From contig JAUVDZ010000083.1 of the NCBI GenBank assembly GCA_030595015.1, forward strand, positions 1-5,422: 5,422 bases of DNA, in the 5' to 3' direction. Under the pieces are notes generated by a model. That model made no database searches, was not told where the DNA came from, and worked only from the letters and a program-made list of their open reading frames with translations. Of the stretch, positions 1 through 4,819 are shown in pieces; position 1 is the stretch's first letter; each line of letters opens with the position of its first letter. This DNA is from Candidatus Peregrinibacteria bacterium. GTDB lineage: Bacteria > Patescibacteriota > Gracilibacteria > UBA1369 > PNNO01. Both the position numbers and the translations under genes were made by a program.

Positions 1-428
1 AGCTACACGAACATCATACTTATATTGTTGTTGAGCTTAAAAAGCACGAATTCCAACCGCATTCTGAACAACCTAATCGCGTTATTATTGAATTCTACCC
101 TGATGAAAAACTAAATATTAAATTAGTTAATAAACATGGGCGAACTTCTTCGTATCAGGATATCACAACCTCTGACTCAATTGCCTGCGAAGGTGGCAAT
201 TGTATGCCTGAACACGGCGTGTTGCTTCTTGATGCTTTAAATGAACGCAAAAAGTTCTTCCTGAGCTTCCCAGAGGTTATTACTACCTGGGAATTGATTG
301 ATTCAGTTTTGAAATACGCACGAAAAAACAATGTGAAGGTTGAAAGCTATCGAGATGGGTCAATGGGACCAAAATCACAAGGCAAAATTACTGAGATGGA
401 TGGGTTTGAGTGGTTTGATATACATTAG
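1..428 (+). CDS. zwf: glucose-6-phosphate dehydrogenase, C-terminal part (5'-truncated by window edge)
   Basis: The frame is open from the left edge (first full codon at 3-5) to a TAG at 426-428, giving 141 visible residues; the family is usually 450-500 aa, so only about the last third is present and the start lies outside. The enzyme oxidises glucose-6-phosphate to 6-phosphogluconolactone with NADP+, in the cytosol, as entry step of the oxidative pentose phosphate pathway. Seen: the block PNRVIIEFYPDE at visible residues 24-35 (family pattern PN.L.IRIQPDE), LLLDAL at 74-79, a segment like the family DEVE.SW..(I/V)DP at 91-100 (EVITTWELID), and YRDGSMGP at 116-123 matching the family YPAGSWGP near the C-terminus. 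The usual Tyr before LLLDA is replaced (EHGVLLLDAL) and the GD turn after it is NER, so it is a somewhat divergent member. NADP- and substrate-binding residues are outside the window. pgl, its pathway partner, follows about 1.6 kb downstream. Family call is firm; activity cannot be judged. Confidence 0.9.
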   Translation, partial: LHEHHTYIVVELKKHEFQPHSEQPNRVIIEFYPDEKLNIKLVNKHGRTSSYQDITTSDSIACEGGNCMPEHGVLLLDALNERKKFFLSFPEVITTWELIDSVLKYARKNNVKVESYRDGSMGPKSQGKITEMDGFEWFDIH

Positions 429-488
429 GGATTTTCATGATAAGTATCAGGTCCTGCGGCCAAAACCAGATTTAATTCGTAATTCCTT

Positions 489-508
489 CAATGTGGAGCT
501 CCATATTG
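489..508. repeat. 20-nt near-perfect palindrome downstream of zwf
   Basis: CAATGTGGAGCTCCATATTG is self-complementary around the centre 498/499 except for one G:T pair; the core TGGAGCTCCA is a perfect 10-bp palindrome. It has no loop, so as DNA it looks like a dimeric protein-binding site rather than an RNA hairpin. It lies 60 nt after the zwf stop and before the terminator-like hairpin. Function unknown. Confidence 0.4.
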
Positions 509-565
509 GCTTATTTAAGCTAAACCATAGATCATGGTGTTGTGCTTATAAAAACACTATATTTG

Positions 566-611
566 GAAAAACGACTTAATTCTGTTTTGAATAAGACTTT
601 TTATTTTTTAT
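566..611. terminator. probable bidirectional Rho-independent terminator between zwf and the 92-aa gene
   Basis: CTTAATTC (575-582) can pair with GAATAAG (589-595) with one bulged A around a 6-nt loop. On the + strand it is followed by an interrupted T run (598-609), and on the - strand by a T5 run read from 572 to 567. The stem is short and AT-rich, so folding is weak, but its place between two convergent genes fits a shared terminator. The + side T run overlaps the last codons of the - strand gene. Confidence 0.45.
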
Positions 612-879
612 CGGCCCTCGCCCTCGCTTGTTCTAACCACGAAGTAACTAAATCAGGATAAACAGTAATACTGATCTCTGCATCTTCATCTGCTTGGTTA
701 ATTAGCTCTCTAACTCTCTCACATATTTCATCTATATCATGAAAGGGAAAGTAAGGTACTACTTCTTTCCTATCACATTCTTTCCCATCACAGAAGATAA
801 CAGATCCCTCCGTAGAAGCATTCTTCAGTGCTGTTAATCTTTCTTTAATCTCAAATGATTCTAAACTTGGCTTAGCCAT
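601..879 (-). CDS. hypothetical protein, 92 aa, acidic, soluble
   Basis: I do not recognise this protein. It starts at ATG (877-879, read on -) and ends with TAA at 601-603. It is small, acidic (about 20 Asp/Glu against 13 Lys/Arg), with no signal peptide or membrane segment. A short Cys pair occurs in FCDGKEC at residues 29-35, followed by a region rich in aromatic residues (VVPYFPFHD, 40-48), a likely amphipathic helix (IDEICERVRELINQ, 49-62) and a basic C-terminal tail. The start is supported by a promoter with a perfect -35 (TTGACA) just upstream and an expected leader of about 15 nt without a Shine-Dalgarno site. It is convergent with zwf and downstream of, but separately promoted from, the 291-aa orphan. 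The single short Cys pair is too little to claim metal binding. Real gene likely; function unknown. Confidence 0.7.
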   Translation of the reverse strand: MAKPSLESFEIKERLTALKNASTEGSVIFCDGKECDRKEVVPYFPFHDIDEICERVRELINQADEDAEISITVYPDLVTSWLEQARARADKK

Positions 880-900
880 AAATATTATCAGTTATAGTGT

Positions 901-931
901 AGTATACTAACTCAAATACTTTTAGTGTCAA
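901..931 (-). promoter_or_regulatory. promoter of the 92-aa gene
   Basis: On the - strand a consensus -35 TTGACA (931-926) precedes TATACT (906-901) with a 19-nt spacer; an alternative -10, TAGTAT (909-904), gives 16 nt. Transcription would begin near 895, about 15 nt before the ATG. This is the only consensus -35 in the window. The rest of the 880-1033 gap holds no gene or RNA I can support, only weak short inverted repeats (for example GTTGT...ACAAC around 959-976). Confidence 0.55.
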
Positions 932-1033
932 CAGAAAGTTTAATCAGAAACGAGGGTGTTGTGTCCAAAAACAACGCAATTGAGAAAACCACTCAAACTA
1001 GCCAACACTCAATCGCACCACGCGGCTCTATAT

Positions 1034-1909
1034 TCATTCCATATCACATAAATCAGGTCTTGTTCCTTTTAAAATATTATTAACCGCAAAAGCTAAGAGC
1101 CTGTCTTCAGAATAATCTACAGAGGTAATAAATGGAAAATCATGCTCTTCGCCACCCATATCCACGCACCCTTTTGGACTCGCAATGCCATAGCCTAAAT
1201 TCGGATCTCCTTCAAACTCAGAATGAGGGTCGTAGGGCAAAGCAATAGCTGGAGTTACATCTGGTTCCAATATAATAAGGGGGTTCATTTTTGACATTTT
1301 GATATTAAAAATATCCATAATATGTGCAATGCTTTTTGATTCAAGAAATTTAACTGCTATCGATTGATCAGTAGCAAACATTATAGATATAGCAGTTTCA
1401 GGATGCACATCAATTCGTCTTAAAAAGTCTGCATATTCTTCATTATCCAATTGCTCTCTTAAAGCTGCAAACAAACTGCTTAATGAATTAAATTCAATAC
1501 CGATTCCATCAAGCTGAACTTTTAAAACATCCCGAGCCACCACTTCGGAAATAAATTCTATTTTCTCATAACCTTCTATTTCGAAGAAACTTGAAGGATT
1601 AATATCACATCTAATGCTACATACTGCATTGCTGCTTTTAGCATAATCAGGCATTGAATTAATTAACCTAAATGTGGCCATACCATCGTTGCAAGAATTT
1701 TTTAGTGTTTGAAGTGCCGCTTCTGCATCCCCTAAATTATCAAAATGGATTAAGGCTGCCAAACTGAATTCAGACTTTAAGTCATTGCGGTTTTGATCAA
1801 AAAGAACAATCTCACTACACTTAATACCAAACCTACGTAATATGCCTTCAAACTTTCCACCAGTGGACTCATCCTTATTTTTAATTTCAAATGGATTGAA
1901 TTTCTCCAT
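1034..1909 (-). CDS. hypothetical protein, 291 aa, soluble
   Basis: I do not recognise this protein or any domain in it. It runs from ATG (1907-1909 on -) to TGA (1034-1036), with another in-frame stop two codons later. There is no signal peptide, membrane segment, coiled coil, Cys cluster, P-loop or other catalytic motif that I can identify. The sequence alternates predicted strands and helices: an N-terminal segment with GILRRFGIKCSEIVLF (residues 23-38), a central helical part (SSLFAALREQLDNEEYADFL, about 145-164), and a Gly/Asp/Pro-rich C-terminal part with GDPNLGYGIASPKGC (234-248) and GGEEHDFPFITS (252-263). The start is supported by an extended -10 promoter with an expected leader of about 21 nt. 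It is divergent from pgl and sits, with the 92-aa gene, as an oppositely oriented block between zwf and pgl. Its length and clean frame argue for a real gene. Confidence 0.75.
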   Translation of the reverse strand: MEKFNPFEIKNKDESTGGKFEGILRRFGIKCSEIVLFDQNRNDLKSEFSLAALIHFDNLGDAEAALQTLKNSCNDGMATFRLINSMPDYAKSSNAVCSIRCDINPSSFFEIEGYEKIEFISEVVARDVLKVQLDGIGIEFNSLSSLFAALREQLDNEEYADFLRRIDVHPETAISIMFATDQSIAVKFLESKSIAHIMDIFNIKMSKMNPLIILEPDVTPAIALPYDPHSEFEGDPNLGYGIASPKGCVDMGGEEHDFPFITSVDYSEDRLLAFAVNNILKGTRPDLCDME

Positions 1910-1936
1910 AATTTATGATTAATTAAATTAGATTTC

Positions 1937-1965
1937 TTTATATCACATAAACATATGATCTCCAA
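1937..1965 (-). promoter_or_regulatory. promoter of the 291-aa gene (extended -10)
   Basis: On the - strand TTGGAG (1965-1960) is followed after 17 nt by TATAAA (1942-1937), which carries a TG one base upstream (TGATATAAA), the extended -10 form. Transcription would begin near 1930, giving a leader of about 21 nt with no Shine-Dalgarno site. Confidence 0.5.
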
Positions 1966-1973
1966 TTCAATTA

Positions 1974-2039
1974 ATTCACGAAAAATCGACTAAAAACCGT
2001 GAATATTTCAACCCACCCTCTCTTTTAGAGAAAAAGGTG
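1974..2039. repeat. two inverted repeats in the divergent 291-aa gene / pgl control region
   Basis: The first is ATTCACG (1974-1980) with CGTGAAT (1998-2004), perfect arms 17 nt apart. The second nests TCTCT/AGAGA (2019-2023 / 2027-2031) inside CACC/GGTG (2014-2017 / 2036-2039) with an asymmetric internal loop. Both lie between the - strand -35 and the pgl -10, where a regulator could bind. Neither has a U-tract typical of a terminator in the + direction. Role inferred from position only. Confidence 0.3.
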
Positions 2040-2056
2040 TGTGGATGATTGGAGTT

Positions 2057-2072
2057 TGATATACTAAGCGCA
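2057..2072 (+). promoter_or_regulatory. pgl promoter, extended -10, probably leaderless transcript
   Basis: TGATATACT (2057-2065) is an extended -10 element (TG, one base, TATACT). The A of the pgl ATG is 7 nt past the hexamer, where transcription normally starts, so the mRNA would begin at or within a base or two of the start codon. No -35 match is seen at 16-18 nt spacing, in line with an extended -10 promoter. Confidence 0.55.
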
Positions 2073-2725
2073 TGGAACTTAAAATGTTTACAACCCAGGA
2101 AGAGTTTGTAACAAAAAGCACTGATGTGATTGCATCGGAGTGTTCTTACGAGGGCGCGAAAATCGCTTTAAGTGGCGGTTCGACGCCTGGTCCGATTTAT
2201 AATGCTTTGAATAAGCGTGACTATATCAAATTTGATAAAATTGAGTTTTTTATGGTTGATGAGCGGTATGTTCCGACTGGTGATCCGAATTCTAATTTTA
2301 AATTGATTGTGGATAACCTGCCAAAAGCTCATCTACATTCTTTTGATACAACTTTGCCAATCGATGAATGTGTGAAGGATTACGAAGAAAAGCTTAGCGA
2401 ATATTTGCAGAGTCCTTTAAGTCTAAGTGTGCTTGGAATTGGAAGTGATGGTCATTTTGCTTCGTTGTTTCCGAACTCTGAGGCGCTTAAAGAACGCGAA
2501 AAACAGGCTTTGTGTACCCAAACTAATGTCCATGACGTAAAAGATCGTTTAACTATGTCGTTGCCTTTGATTATGCAAAGTTCAAAAATCCTCGTGTTAC
2601 TTAAAGGCGATAAAAAATGGGATGTGATCAAGCAAATGGAAGATGAAGGAATACCTTCGGATGACTTCCCTGCCAGACATCTCATGAATCATCCAAATCT
2701 AATAATTCATTATTTTAGAACATGA
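2072..2725 (+). CDS. pgl: 6-phosphogluconolactonase
   Basis: Hydrolyses 6-phosphogluconolactone to 6-phosphogluconate, the second step of the oxidative pentose phosphate pathway, in the cytosol. At 217 aa it is close to the usual 220-260 aa of the DevB/NagB-like family. Seen in order: SGGSTP (residues 34-39, phosphate-binding loop), MVDERYVP with following SN (61-75), LGIGSDGHFASLFP (121-134) carrying the family's presumed catalytic His (H128), RLTMSLPLI (159-167), and PAR near the C-terminus (200-202). The DGH..SLFP block and RLTMS separate it from glucosamine-6-phosphate deaminase. The ATG at 2072 fits the family N-terminus; an extended -10 ends 6 nt before it and no Shine-Dalgarno site exists, so translation is probably leaderless. 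Its TGA (2723-2725) overlaps the next start as ATGA. It is separated from zwf by two - strand genes, so the two pathway genes are not co-transcribed here. Confidence 0.93.
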   Translation: MELKMFTTQEEFVTKSTDVIASECSYEGAKIALSGGSTPGPIYNALNKRDYIKFDKIEFFMVDERYVPTGDPNSNFKLIVDNLPKAHLHSFDTTLPIDECVKDYEEKLSEYLQSPLSLSVLGIGSDGHFASLFPNSEALKEREKQALCTQTNVHDVKDRLTMSLPLIMQSSKILVLLKGDKKWDVIKQMEDEGIPSDDFPARHLMNHPNLIIHYFRT

Positions 2726-3165
2726 AAATAACTTCAACTGCCTTTGAAAATGAAGGCATAATTCCATCAAAATATACTTGTGATGGAGAGAATATAAATC
2801 CGGCATTATTAATCGAAGATGTTCCTGAAGACACAAAAACGCTGGCCTTCATTGTTGATGATCCTGACTCTCCTGTAGGAATTTGGGTTCATTGGCTTGT
2901 TTGGAATATCTCACCGGACACAACAAAAATTGATGAAAATTCAGTACCAAAAGGTGCAGGCCAAGGCACTTCAAGCTTTGGAACAGTTGGATACGGCGGC
3001 CCATGCCCTCCATCAGGAACACACAGATATTTATTTAAACTTTTTGCACTCGACACAGAAATCGACCTGGATTCAAAAGGCGACAAAGCTGCACTTGAAT
3101 CCCGCATGGAAGGACATATAATAGACAAGGTTATGTATTTAGGAAAATATTCGTCAAACGAATAA
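2722..3165 (+). CDS. YbhB/YbcL family phosphatidylethanolamine-binding (PEBP-like) protein
   Basis: A 147-aa single-domain protein of the Raf kinase inhibitor/PEBP fold, within the usual bacterial length of 150-180 aa. Seen: the ligand-pocket motif DDPDSP (residues 46-51), WVHW (55-58), and YGGPCPPSGTHRY (91-103), the GP.PP.G.HRY signature of the family; the N-terminus (FENEGIIPSKYTCDGENINPAL) is also typical of bacterial YbhB. These residues form an anion/ligand pocket in known structures. The physiological role in bacteria is poorly defined, so no substrate is assigned. No signal peptide, hence cytosolic. The start overlaps the pgl stop by 4 nt (ATGA) and has no Shine-Dalgarno site, indicating translational coupling to pgl. 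Whether it works with sugar metabolism is unknown. Ends in TAA. Confidence 0.9.
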   Translation: MKITSTAFENEGIIPSKYTCDGENINPALLIEDVPEDTKTLAFIVDDPDSPVGIWVHWLVWNISPDTTKIDENSVPKGAGQGTSSFGTVGYGGPCPPSGTHRYLFKLFALDTEIDLDSKGDKAALESRMEGHIIDKVMYLGKYSSNE

Positions 3166-3169
3166 ACTA

Positions 3170-3186
3170 TGCTATAATTAGACCCT
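3170..3186 (+). promoter_or_regulatory. promoter of the 74-aa / desulforedoxin / dcd operon
   Basis: TGCTATAAT (3170-3178) is a perfect extended -10, immediately after the PEBP stop codon (3163-3165). No good -35 is seen at 16-18 nt spacing. Transcription would begin near 3185, giving a leader of about 21 nt to the ATG at 3207, or none to an upstream in-frame TTG at 3186. Confidence 0.6.
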
Positions 3187-3206
3187 TGTTTTTAATCTCA
3201 AAAACT

Positions 3207-3431
3207 ATGGTTGAAGTAATGACAAGTTATGGCAAATATGTTAAAGCCCCTCCTAAAAAGCCTGATTCGCTGCATGCTGAATGGGCTGGAAAAATTATTA
3301 AACTACTTGGTAGTAACACTACACCTGATGTAGAAGCTCCTGATACTTATCCTCTAAACGTAAAATATATACAAGAAATCCTGGAAGATGGTAGTATTAG
3401 AGCCCGTATATTAGAAGTGATCAAACACTAA
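3207..3431 (+). CDS. hypothetical protein, 74 aa, first gene of the dcd operon
   Basis: I do not recognise this protein. From the ATG at 3207 it has 74 residues; an in-frame TTG at 3186 would add seven, but that codon falls at the predicted transcription start and TTG is an unlikely leaderless start, so ATG is preferred. The N-terminal third is basic and Pro/Lys-rich (YVKAPPKKPDSLHAEW, residues 9-24); a likely helix WAGKIIKLLG (24-33) follows, then a Pro-rich linker, then a second likely helix VKYIQEILEDGSIRARILEV (52-71). No Cys, signal peptide or membrane segment. Its stop shares one base with the desulforedoxin start (TAATG at 3429-3433), so the two are almost certainly translationally coupled. 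The overlap pattern and strong promoter support a real gene. Function unknown; a small binding or accessory protein is only a guess from size. Confidence 0.65.
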   Translation: MVEVMTSYGKYVKAPPKKPDSLHAEWAGKIIKLLGSNTTPDVEAPDTYPLNVKYIQEILEDGSIRARILEVIKH

Positions 3432-3571
3432 TGATTGAACAAGATCAAACATATAAATGTAATGTTTGCGGAAACGTAGTTAAAATAATTGAAATCGGAG
3501 GCGGCGATTTAATGTGCTGCATGGCTCCGATGGAACTCGTGGAATCTGCCAAATCTAACGAAAACGAATAA
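3431..3571 (+). CDS. stand-alone desulforedoxin (desulfoferrodoxin N-terminal, FeCys4 domain)
   Basis: A 46-aa protein that binds one iron through four cysteines. Seen: YKCNVCGNVVKII at residues 8-20 and GGGDLMCC at 23-30, giving Cys at 10, 13, 29 and 30, the CX2C-X15-CC spacing known from Desulfovibrio desulforedoxin, including the conserved YKC..CG and GGG.L.CC. In longer relatives this domain is fused to the superoxide reductase (neelaredoxin) domain; here the frame stops 16 residues after CC, at a TAA sharing one base with the dcd ATG (3569-3573), so no center II domain follows. It is complete, not truncated: known free desulforedoxin is about 36 aa. Likely a cytosolic one-electron carrier or redox-sensitive small protein; the partner is unknown and no superoxide reductase is in the window. 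Coupled by TAATG junctions on both sides, with no Shine-Dalgarno site. Confidence 0.9.
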   Translation: MIEQDQTYKCNVCGNVVKIIEIGGGDLMCCMAPMELVESAKSNENE

Positions 3572-4101
3572 TGATTTTATCTGACAAAACTTTGCGCGCA
3601 ATGCTTGCTGATGGATCGCTTGTTGTTGATCCTATCACTGAAGAGTCGATTCAACCAGCTTCGATTGACTGCCGTTTAGGAAGTCATTATTTGATGCTCG
3701 ATGATACTCGAATGGATATTCTTACTCTTGATAGCGAGATTAAATATCGAGATATTGAGGGCGATTCTATTACGATTCCGCCTCATACTTTTATGCTCGC
3801 GACAATTGCCGAGTATGTTAAATTGCCAAATGATCTGACTGCTTTTGTTGAAGGCCGAAGCTCAATCGGGCGAATCGGTCTGTTTATTCAAAATGCCGGA
3901 TGGGTTGATCCAGGGTTTGAAGGCAAAATTACACTTGAATTATATAATGCGAATTCTTTGCCAATAAAATTACAGAAGGGTAGGCGAATCTGCCAATTGG
4001 TGTTTGCGAAAATGGATGGGCCTGCGGATAATCCTTATCGTGGCAAATACCAAGGGCAGGATAAATCAGTTGGAAGTAGGGTGTTTTTAGATAAGACTTA
4101 G
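3571..4101 (+). CDS. dcd: dCTP deaminase, possibly bifunctional (dUMP-forming)
   Basis: Deaminates dCTP to dUTP, supplying dUMP for dTMP synthesis; cytosolic, normally trimeric, related to dUTPase. Length 176 aa is typical (170-195). Seen: IQPASIDCRLG (residues 27-37; family QP.S.D.RLG), the phosphate-binding GRSSIGRIGL (95-104), NAGWVDPGFEGKITLELYN (108-126) with the expected catalytic Glu at E123, GRRICQLVF (137-145) and the C-terminal lid KYQGQ (159-163). The segment reads AGW(V)DPGF, like dCTP deaminase/dUTPase enzymes (Methanocaldococcus, Mycobacterium, Bacillus halodurans type, from memory), not the TAHRIDPGW of the E. coli monofunctional enzyme. Direct dUMP formation is therefore plausible but not proven. 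The start shares a base with the desulforedoxin stop; there is no Shine-Dalgarno site. Its TAG overlaps the stop of the convergent 238-aa gene by 4 nt (4098-4101). Confidence 0.92.
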   Translation: MILSDKTLRAMLADGSLVVDPITEESIQPASIDCRLGSHYLMLDDTRMDILTLDSEIKYRDIEGDSITIPPHTFMLATIAEYVKLPNDLTAFVEGRSSIGRIGLFIQNAGWVDPGFEGKITLELYNANSLPIKLQKGRRICQLVFAKMDGPADNPYRGKYQGQDKSVGSRVFLDKT

Positions 4102-4814
4102 CAGCCTGCGCTCATCATTAAACGATAGTCAATTGTTTTAATGTTTTCAATTTCATCAATAGATAAGAGTTCATGAAGTTCAGATTCCTGAAGATGCTCT
4201 TTGGCACATTCAACTACTGCACTAGCAAAAGCCGATCCCACCAATACTCTAATGTTCCAAAATGGATTCACATCCTCTCGACGAATTTCACTTCTTAAAT
4301 GTTTTGGTAATTTTAATTGATTCATAACTTTCAATAATTTTAAACTGATTTCTTGACCTTCCGAGGGATCAAAATCTTTGTCTTTTAATCTCTTTTCAGC
4401 AGCACTCATTAAATCCCTTACGTGTTCTTCAAAATTTGGATGCTCTAATTGTCTAGAATAATAACCAGATAAAGCTTCTGTGATGTCTTGAATAGAAACT
4501 TCTTTTAACAACTCTTCAAATCTTTCTTTTAAATTTCTAACAGGATACACATGATTTTCTGAATCACTTAATTCAACTGCCCAATCACTTGTAGTATCAA
4601 TAAGTGATGTGGTGTCTTTAAAATCTAATACTTGAAATTGCTCACAAGCTGCTGCAACTCTATCTCTGTTTACACCCATCACCCTTTCTACAACTATTTT
4701 TTCATCTTCCATACCAAAGTCGAGCCGTGTTTCCATGACTGTAACTAAATGTTCGAATAATGCATTCAATTCTTCCCCAGGTGTTTTTGGTGTTTGTGAA
4801 TCTACAGTAGTCAT
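4098..4814 (-). CDS. hypothetical protein, 238 aa, mostly helical
   Basis: I do not recognise this protein. It runs from ATG (4812-4814 on -) to TAA (4098-4100), overlapping the dcd stop tail-to-tail by 4 nt. It is soluble, acidic, rich in Glu/Leu/Lys and probably mostly alpha-helical: helices are suggested at about residues 13-31 (ELNALFEHLVTVMETRL), 95-107 (LKERFEELLKEVS), 128-146 (FEEHVRDLMSAAEKRLKDK) and 156-176 (QEISLKLLKVMNQL...). The segment FWNIRVLVGSAFASAVVECA (185-204) is more hydrophobic but contains Arg and Glu, so I do not call it a membrane helix. No catalytic or metal-binding motif is visible. The start is supported by a good promoter overlapping the 5' part of the divergent hydrolase gene, leaving a leader of about 13 nt with no Shine-Dalgarno site. 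Clean 717-nt frame; real gene likely, function unknown. Confidence 0.75.
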   Translation of the reverse strand: MTTVDSQTPKTPGEELNALFEHLVTVMETRLDFGMEDEKIVVERVMGVNRDRVAAACEQFQVLDFKDTTSLIDTTSDWAVELSDSENHVYPVRNLKERFEELLKEVSIQDITEALSGYYSRQLEHPNFEEHVRDLMSAAEKRLKDKDFDPSEGQEISLKLLKVMNQLKLPKHLRSEIRREDVNPFWNIRVLVGSAFASAVVECAKEHLQESELHELLSIDEIENIKTIDYRLMMSAGC

Positions 4815-4819
4815 ATAAA

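Noticed and set aside
340..579. 79-aa + strand open frame overlapping the zwf end
   Set aside because: It overlaps the recognised zwf frame for about 90 nt, shows no family feature and runs through the palindrome; a chance frame.
953..1033. Small RNA or terminator in the gap between the two orphans
   Set aside because: Only 5-bp inverted repeats (GTTGT/ACAAC, TTGAG/CTCAA) are present, without a T run or conserved RNA pattern.
1777..1965. 62-aa - strand open frame over the start of the 291-aa gene
   Set aside because: It begins upstream of or at the predicted promoter -35 and mostly shadows the longer gene in another frame.
1034..2725. Recoded TGA (glycine code as in Gracilibacteria/Absconditabacteria)
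   Set aside because: Both TGA stops (291-aa gene and pgl) are followed within two codons by another stop, which is curious, but no gene contains an in-frame TGA, so the standard code is the simplest reading.
2452..3128. Opposite-strand and alternative frames within pgl and the PEBP gene
   Set aside because: They lie wholly inside strongly recognised genes and have no promoter or family signature.
3431..3571. Truncated superoxide reductase (desulfoferrodoxin) pseudogene
   Set aside because: No remnant of the center II domain follows; the next base begins an intact dcd, and free desulforedoxins of this size are known.
4282..4814. Membrane helix or toxin-antitoxin role for the 238-aa protein
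   Set aside because: The hydrophobic stretch near residues 185-204 contains charged residues, and no partner gene or toxin motif is visible.
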